DNA of 58,105 nt from an uncultured Clostridia bacterium (GTDB taxonomy: Bacteria > Bacillota > Clostridia > Lachnospirales > Lachnospiraceae), in NCBI GenBank assembly GCA_947643415.1, contig CANRWA010000021.1, positions 1-58,105 on the forward strand, in the 5' to 3' direction. Below, piece by piece: positions 53,927-58,105 of the stretch. A model generated the notes under the pieces. That model saw only the letters and a program-made list of their open reading frames with translations, searched no databases and was not told the DNA's origin. The position numbers were made by a program, and so were the translations under genes. Numbering within the stretch: the first letter of the stretch is position 1; every line of letters begins with the position of its first letter.

Positions 53927-54066
53927 CGATCCGCTCCCTTGTCCGCAATTAGACAAATTTCATACCCTGCCATTCTGCTGTCAGGTATTCCATATATTTC
54001 TATTCTAACTCTTTTTCAGCAAATATGCTACTACTTTTTAGCCTTCTTTGCAAAAAGACTTCTTTC

Positions 54067-54096
54067 TTGATATTTAGTATACCTTTATGGTATGAT
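54067..54096 (+). promoter_or_regulatory. Putative sstT promoter
   Basis: TTGATA (54067-54072) and TATGAT (54091-54096) are 18 bases apart. The spacer holds a small dyad, ATACC/GGTAT, whose right arm abuts the -10 and could be an operator. Confidence 0.5.
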
Positions 54097-54142
54097 GATA
54101 TTATGATAGTTCACAGATATACATATAATATGGGAGGTCAAG

Positions 54143-55369
54143 ATGAATAAGATTATTAAAACATGGAGTAATATGAGTTTGATTTTAAGGATACTGATCG
54201 GACTGATCATTGGAGCAGTTCTCGGATTTTTGTTTCCCCAGGCTTCTTGGATCTCCCTCTTTGGCGATATATTTGTCGGGGCACTGAAGGCGATCGCCCC
54301 AGTCCTTGTCTTTGTGCTTGTCATCAGTTCTCTGTCCCGGGCAAATTCCGGAATTGGCAAAAAGTTCCGCACTGTCATTATTCTGTATATGTTAAGTACC
54401 TTTCTGGCTGCCATCGTCGCAGTCTTTGCCAGTTTCCTCTTTCCTGTCACTTTGAAACTGACAGAAACTGCTGTCACTGATACAGCCCCGGAAGGGATCA
54501 GTGAGGTTTTATATTCCCTGTTAAACAATATTGTGGCAAATCCTGTAGAGGCTCTGGTGAACGCCAATTATATCGGGATCCTCACTTGGGCGGTCATATT
54601 TGGACTGGCGTTGAAAAGATATGCCAGTGACAGCACAAAACGGGTTTTGAATGATATTTCTGATGCTGTTTCCCTTGCTGTGCGCTGGGTGATCAGTCTC
54701 GCCCCTTTTGGCATCCTCGGTCTTATCTTCCAGTCCGTGTCAGCCAATGGCCTTGGCATCTTTACTGATTATGGAAAACTCCTCTGCCTTTTAGTAGGCT
54801 GTATGCTGGCCGTTGCCCTTATTGTTGATCCGTTGATTGCAGGCATCTGTCTTCACCGCAACCCCTATCCCCTCGTACTGCGCTGTTTTAAAGAAAGTGG
54901 CCTGACTGCCTTTTTCACCCGCAGTTCTGCTGCCAATATCCCGATCAATATGTCACTCTGTGAAAAACTCGGACTGGACAAAGACCTGTATTCCGTATCC
55001 ATCCCCCTGGGTGCTACGATCAATATGGATGGGGCCGCCATCACAATCACTGTAATGACTATGGCTGCTGCCCATACAGTGGGAACTGCTGTTGATATCC
55101 CCACTGCCATTATCCTCAGTATATTATCTGCCCTTGCCGCCTGTGGTGCTTCCGGGGTTGCCGGGGGGTCTCTCCTTTTGATTCCTATGGCATGTTCCCT
55201 GTTTGGCATTGGCAATGATATTGCCATGCAGGTTGTGGGGGTCGGATTTATCGTCAGCGTAGTACAGGATTCCTTTGAGACAGCCATTAATTCTTCCGGG
55301 GATGTGCTCTTCGCTGCAACGGCAGAGTACAGGGAGTGGATCAAAAATGGACGGGAGGTTAAGTTTTAG
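54143..55369 (+). CDS. sstT: Sodium:serine/threonine symporter
   Basis: The 408-residue protein belongs to the dicarboxylate/amino acid:cation symporter family. It has eight helices and two re-entrant loops; key motifs are FTRSSAANIPINM (HP1 region), GATINMDGAAI (TM7) and ACGASGVAGGSLLLIP (HP2). SstT carries Ser and Thr with Na+. GGGAGG precedes the ATG. Codons are more C-ending than in neighbouring genes, which could mean expression level or transfer. Its stop overlaps the end of the convergent GNAT gene by 4 bases. Confidence 0.93.
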   Translation: MNKIIKTWSNMSLILRILIGLIIGAVLGFLFPQASWISLFGDIFVGALKAIAPVLVFVLVISSLSRANSGIGKKFRTVIILYMLSTFLAAIVAVFASFLFPVTLKLTETAVTDTAPEGISEVLYSLLNNIVANPVEALVNANYIGILTWAVIFGLALKRYASDSTKRVLNDISDAVSLAVRWVISLAPFGILGLIFQSVSANGLGIFTDYGKLLCLLVGCMLAVALIVDPLIAGICLHRNPYPLVLRCFKESGLTAFFTRSSAANIPINMSLCEKLGLDKDLYSVSIPLGATINMDGAAITITVMTMAAAHTVGTAVDIPTAIILSILSALAACGASGVAGGSLLLIPMACSLFGIGNDIAMQVVGVGFIVSVVQDSFETAINSSGDVLFAATAEYREWIKNGREVKF

Positions 55370-55866
55370 CTGATAGGGGATATATATATATGCATTTTAT
55401 TATCCGGATCACAGTTACCACTGTCAGTAAAACCTAACGTTTCCCAAAATGGAACTCCATTTACCGAATCTGGAGTCAGATATATTTTTTCGGCGCCATC
55501 GGTTTTCAATGTTTTTTCCATATGTCTATAAACCTGTACACCCATTCCTTTTCTTCTGTAATCTGGCACAATATAAATCTCCATAATATAGCCATAGCCA
55601 GCTTCCAGTATTCCCTTAATGCCACCAAGATCAATAGCATACATGGCAAATCCGATCAGATGATCCTTTTCATAAATCAGTTCAAAATGCATATTTTCTC
55701 TTTGCCCCTGGATCTTGACTCTGCCTGTCAGCCATTCTGCAATTTCATTATCCGATGCACTTTCTACATCAGGATCACCTGTATAAATCTCTCTTATATA
55801 AGAAATCCATAATGGTGTCAAAATATTTATATCTCCCAGTTCATTTTTTACCTGAATATAATTCAT
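55366..55866 (-). CDS. GNAT-family N-acetyltransferase
   Basis: The 166-residue protein has the GNAT core: the beta-4 strand GYIMEIYIVPDYR and the acetyl-CoA pyrophosphate loop RRKGMGVQVYRH, then a C-terminal VPFWETLGF motif. Substrate is unknown. No clear AGGAGG is present before the ATG; AAGAAGGAG lies 6 bases upstream. It has no obvious link to the convergent sstT. Confidence 0.88.
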   Translation of the reverse strand: MNYIQVKNELGDINILTPLWISYIREIYTGDPDVESASDNEIAEWLTGRVKIQGQRENMHFELIYEKDHLIGFAMYAIDLGGIKGILEAGYGYIMEIYIVPDYRRKGMGVQVYRHMEKTLKTDGAEKIYLTPDSVNGVPFWETLGFTDSGNCDPDNKMHIYISPIS

Positions 55867-55911
55867 CTTGAAATGCTCCTTCTTACCTTATGTATGTCAA
55901 ACTTCTCTCTC

Positions 55912-57567
55912 TCATTTGACAATATCTTTGATGGTTCTCCCATTGGTATCAATCTGGCTTATGCGGGAATAAAATGCCCCACTATAAATCCCGATATAAA
56001 TCTTATCATCCTCTACCCGGATTCCGTTGAAACCATCAGTACTTCCTTTCAGAGTCTTTATCTCTTTCACCCCATCCGAGTCCATCCGGTAAAGGCTTCT
56101 GTCATGGCAGAAAAAAAGGCTGTTTCCTACAAAATTCACCGCATCTGCATCGTTCTTAAATACCTGTTCCACATAACCCTTCTGAATATTGATCCGTTGA
56201 AAGCGGTCATTGGAGTTAAAGTAGACATATCCATTGTGAAAGGATAACCGGTCGCCAGCGAAGCTGTTTCCCTCTGGATGAATCCCTTTATAAAGATATA
56301 TGTTGTCATCTGCAAGGCTGATCCTCCCCAGACCGCTCCCCTCATCCATTTCCTCGTCAGTGTACACAAACCAGAGGTCATCTTTATATTTATAAACCTG
56401 CTCTAATGCCGCATCGGCTTCATAGAGTTCCTTCCGCTGTGTTCCATCATAATTCACCTTATAAATATATGTCTTATTGCTTTGGGCAATATCTGTATAG
56501 TAGATAGCGTCCTCGGCAAAATACAGTGAATTCCACTGAGAATATTGAAAATGAATCACCGTCTCCTGTTTCTCCTCCCGGATGCGTCTGAGCTCGTTAT
56601 TTTTATCATCATAGAAATAAACGAAATCCCCATACACATACAAATACAGTATATTGGGAAAATCTTTTTGTTTTTTTACCTTGCCCTTTTCATCCTGGTA
56701 GACAACTTCTGAATCATTTGTCCCGTCTATCTCTGCATCATAGAAATATCCTCCTTTGTAAGGAGTCAGGAAACTGCCGTTGACCAGGTTATTGTTCATC
56801 TGTGTATACGCATCGTCCTGTGTCACACTTATTTCCTTTAATTCCTGCTTTTTCAGAGTCTTTTGTGCAGCATGCAGAATATGGATATTCTTACATGCAT
56901 TCAAGGGATTCGTCATGTCTTCTGATATGGGATTTTCCAGAGTCATCTTGTATGTATCAATATCTTGGCCATTCTTGTAAGCTCTCCCAGATTCACGGAT
57001 CAGCAATTGATCGGAAGAGAGTTCAAGAATGCGGTCACGGTCCTTCCCCGATTCCTTTGAGATCCCTGAAAAGTCCTCATTCCACAGTTCTTTTGCTGAT
57101 AGCTTACCATCCTGGACTGTCATATACCCATAGTGGTCCAGACCACCGCCTACCCCAAAGGTAAAGACTCCTGGGCAGGAGGGATCATCAGAGTATAAAA
57201 GCCTGGTAGTCCCTGTCAGAAAATAGCTGCCGATCTTCTGCACCTCATCTGTGTAGGTATAGACCTTCATTTGATCCCCTTTTTCTTCCGCATAGTCTAT
57301 CACAAATAATTCCGGACTTCCTGCGCCATCTATATTTTTTATAAAATAATACAGAGCATCCGGATCATCTCCTCTCTTGTATCTCTCATTTAGATAAGAT
57401 TCATAGGCGCTTCTCCATCCATCGTCTGTAATGGCGGCTTCGCTGGCGGCGGCAGCTCCGCTGATCGTACTGATGATACCTGTGCCACTTTTAGGTCCTG
57501 CTGCATCGCAGCCACTCAGTGCGGCTGACAGCAAAAAGACCATCGCTGCCCTAATCATGTTTTTCAT
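55912..57567 (-). CDS. Lipoprotein with repeated beta-propeller-like segments (DUF5050-type)
   Basis: The 551-residue protein has a lipoprotein signal peptide with lipobox LSGC (Cys20) and a Ser/Ala-rich linker. Residues 50-250 form an alpha/beta part. The C-terminal half (about 280-551) has repeats of an aromatic-rich pattern such as YVYGDFVYFYD, YFAEDAIYYTD, YVYFNSNDR and DDKIYIGIYSG, typical of DUF5050 propeller proteins. It is likely anchored on the outer face of the membrane; the ligand is unknown. AGGGGGAGATGG precedes the ATG. Confidence 0.78.
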   Translation of the reverse strand: MKNMIRAAMVFLLSAALSGCDAAGPKSGTGIISTISGAAAASEAAITDDGWRSAYESYLNERYKRGDDPDALYYFIKNIDGAGSPELFVIDYAEEKGDQMKVYTYTDEVQKIGSYFLTGTTRLLYSDDPSCPGVFTFGVGGGLDHYGYMTVQDGKLSAKELWNEDFSGISKESGKDRDRILELSSDQLLIRESGRAYKNGQDIDTYKMTLENPISEDMTNPLNACKNIHILHAAQKTLKKQELKEISVTQDDAYTQMNNNLVNGSFLTPYKGGYFYDAEIDGTNDSEVVYQDEKGKVKKQKDFPNILYLYVYGDFVYFYDDKNNELRRIREEKQETVIHFQYSQWNSLYFAEDAIYYTDIAQSNKTYIYKVNYDGTQRKELYEADAALEQVYKYKDDLWFVYTDEEMDEGSGLGRISLADDNIYLYKGIHPEGNSFAGDRLSFHNGYVYFNSNDRFQRINIQKGYVEQVFKNDADAVNFVGNSLFFCHDRSLYRMDSDGVKEIKTLKGSTDGFNGIRVEDDKIYIGIYSGAFYSRISQIDTNGRTIKDIVK

Positions 57568-57598
57568 CCCATCTCCCCCTCTTCTTCACCATAACATC

Positions 57599-57850
57599 TT
57601 ATCTTACATCTTTATAAAGTGCATAATAATCACTTTCGGCATTTTCGGCCATCCGTGTGAGCCAGAGCTTCACATCATCAAGTGCTTTATTATAGATCGT
57701 CTCTCCCAGTACATCCAGGAAAAAATCCAGCACGGTCTCTGCCCCAATGATCCCCAGCTCTTCGTCCCGTTCCTCCTGAAAGAAATAAATAATCTCCTCC
57801 TGAAGTTCCTTTCTCTGTTCAGGGGAAAGATCATATGTATTCTTAGCCAT
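57599..57850 (-). CDS. DUF2164 domain protein
   Basis: The 83-residue protein matches DUF2164 along its length: LSPEQRKELQEEIIYFF, EERDEELGIIGAETVLDFFLD and IYNKALDDVKLWL. Function is unknown. GGGAGGAGG lies 5 bases before the ATG, and a good promoter is upstream. It is 31 bases ahead of the lipoprotein gene on the same strand. Confidence 0.88.
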   Translation of the reverse strand: MAKNTYDLSPEQRKELQEEIIYFFQEERDEELGIIGAETVLDFFLDVLGETIYNKALDDVKLWLTRMAENAESDYYALYKDVR

Positions 57851-57886
57851 TTCCTACCTCCTCCCTCTTTCATCTATATTTACTTT

Positions 57887-57915
57887 ATTATACCGTTACT
57901 CCGCCAATTCTGCAA
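57887..57915 (-). promoter_or_regulatory. SigA-type promoter for the DUF2164-lipoprotein pair
   Basis: On the - strand TTGCAG (57915-57910) and a consensus TATAAT (57892-57887) are spaced by 17 bases, about 36 bases before the DUF2164 start. Confidence 0.75.
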
Positions 57916-57992
57916 CTGCCATCTGGTTAGGCCCAGGGCAATCTCTTAGGTCTTAGAAAATATCTCCCTTTAGACTATCAGCCACATTCTCC

Positions 57993-58103
57993 TTATTTAC
58001 CTGATGCACCGAATACAGCATGGTGGAGAATACCACAGTAAGCACACTTCCGGGTCTTCGACACTTGTAAACTAAATAAATCTTCACAAACCGCATAACA
58101 GTG
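57993..58103 (-). other. Possible 3' end of a gene entering from the right edge
   Basis: A frame without stops enters at the window edge and ends at TAA (57995-57993). Its 36 codons include two cysteine pairs (CYAVC and CAYC) and a HHAVFGASGK end, reminiscent of a small zinc-binding region. Too little is visible to name a family, and a second frame is also open here. It may be noncoding. Confidence 0.22.
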
Positions 58104-58105
58104 GG

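Noticed and set aside
54085..54567. 160-codon - strand frame over the start of sstT
   Set aside because: It is antisense to well conserved transporter helices and to the promoter region.
57868..58105. A clear gene at the right edge
   Set aside because: Two short open frames enter from the edge and neither shows a recognisable family, so only a low-confidence note was kept.

Overview
The window reads as a chromosomal core segment of a low-to-moderate GC Gram-positive anaerobe, most likely a Lachnospiraceae member (Clostridia). The grounds are the Firmicutes gene orders (mreBCD-mrdA-minCDE-rodA, sepF-ylmH-divIVA-lspA-rluD, rplU-prp-rpmA-obg, mutS-mutL-miaA), the prp/L27 processing pair, RemA, RqcH, an XerS-like recombinase, and AGGAGG-type ribosome binding sites. 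No rRNA, tRNA, CRISPR array, prophage or complete insertion sequence was found. The lineage call is inference from gene content, not from a marker search.

Layout. 1-2777: remnant of a flippase-like gene, then a large membrane protein with a long acidic tail. 2886-6701: cysteine desulfurase facing a PHP phosphatase/rqcH pair. 6733-7321: a roughly 590-bp inverted-repeat element flanked by direct repeats. 7415-10106: yicC-remA-gmk-lepB-rpoZ behind a strong promoter. 10339-13376: two coupled MutS-like ATPase genes. 13506-16347: an SOS-type LysM (YneA-like) protein and a cell-wall amidase. 16416-18043: XerS-like recombinase and an orphan BlaI-type repressor with operator dyads. 18231-24185: the division cluster, transcribed leftward. 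24551-33253: the shape and septum-placement cluster, leftward. 33328-41709: radC, a PLP lyase-like gene, miaA, mutL, mutS and an SH3b surface protein. 41890-42504: lexA with two LexA boxes. 42588-47038: rsfS, a nadD-yqeK fusion, yhbY, obg, rpmA, prp, rplU. 47246-53926: a three-gene signalling cassette (REC-HD-GYP regulator, hybrid kinase with Hpt, hybrid kinase fused to a DegV lipid-binding domain). 54143-57850: sstT, a GNAT enzyme, a lipoprotein and a DUF2164 protein.

How it works together. Most genes serve wall growth, division-site choice, translation quality control and genome stability. lexA and the YneA-like gene each carry two RAAC-N4-GTTY boxes, which suggests SOS coupling of division arrest. 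The least ordinary part is the leftward cassette 47246-53926: between them the three proteins hold kinase, receiver, Hpt and output domains enough for a complete phosphorelay ending in cyclic-di-GMP hydrolysis, with a fatty-acid-binding DegV module built into one kinase. Other unusual structure includes the large palindromic element and a sequence-related remnant at 47.2 kb, a second palindromic repeat family at 24.2, 42.5 and 46.0 kb, a PBP2 with an insertion of about 250 residues, and two MutS-like ATPases with Asn in place of the Walker B Asp.
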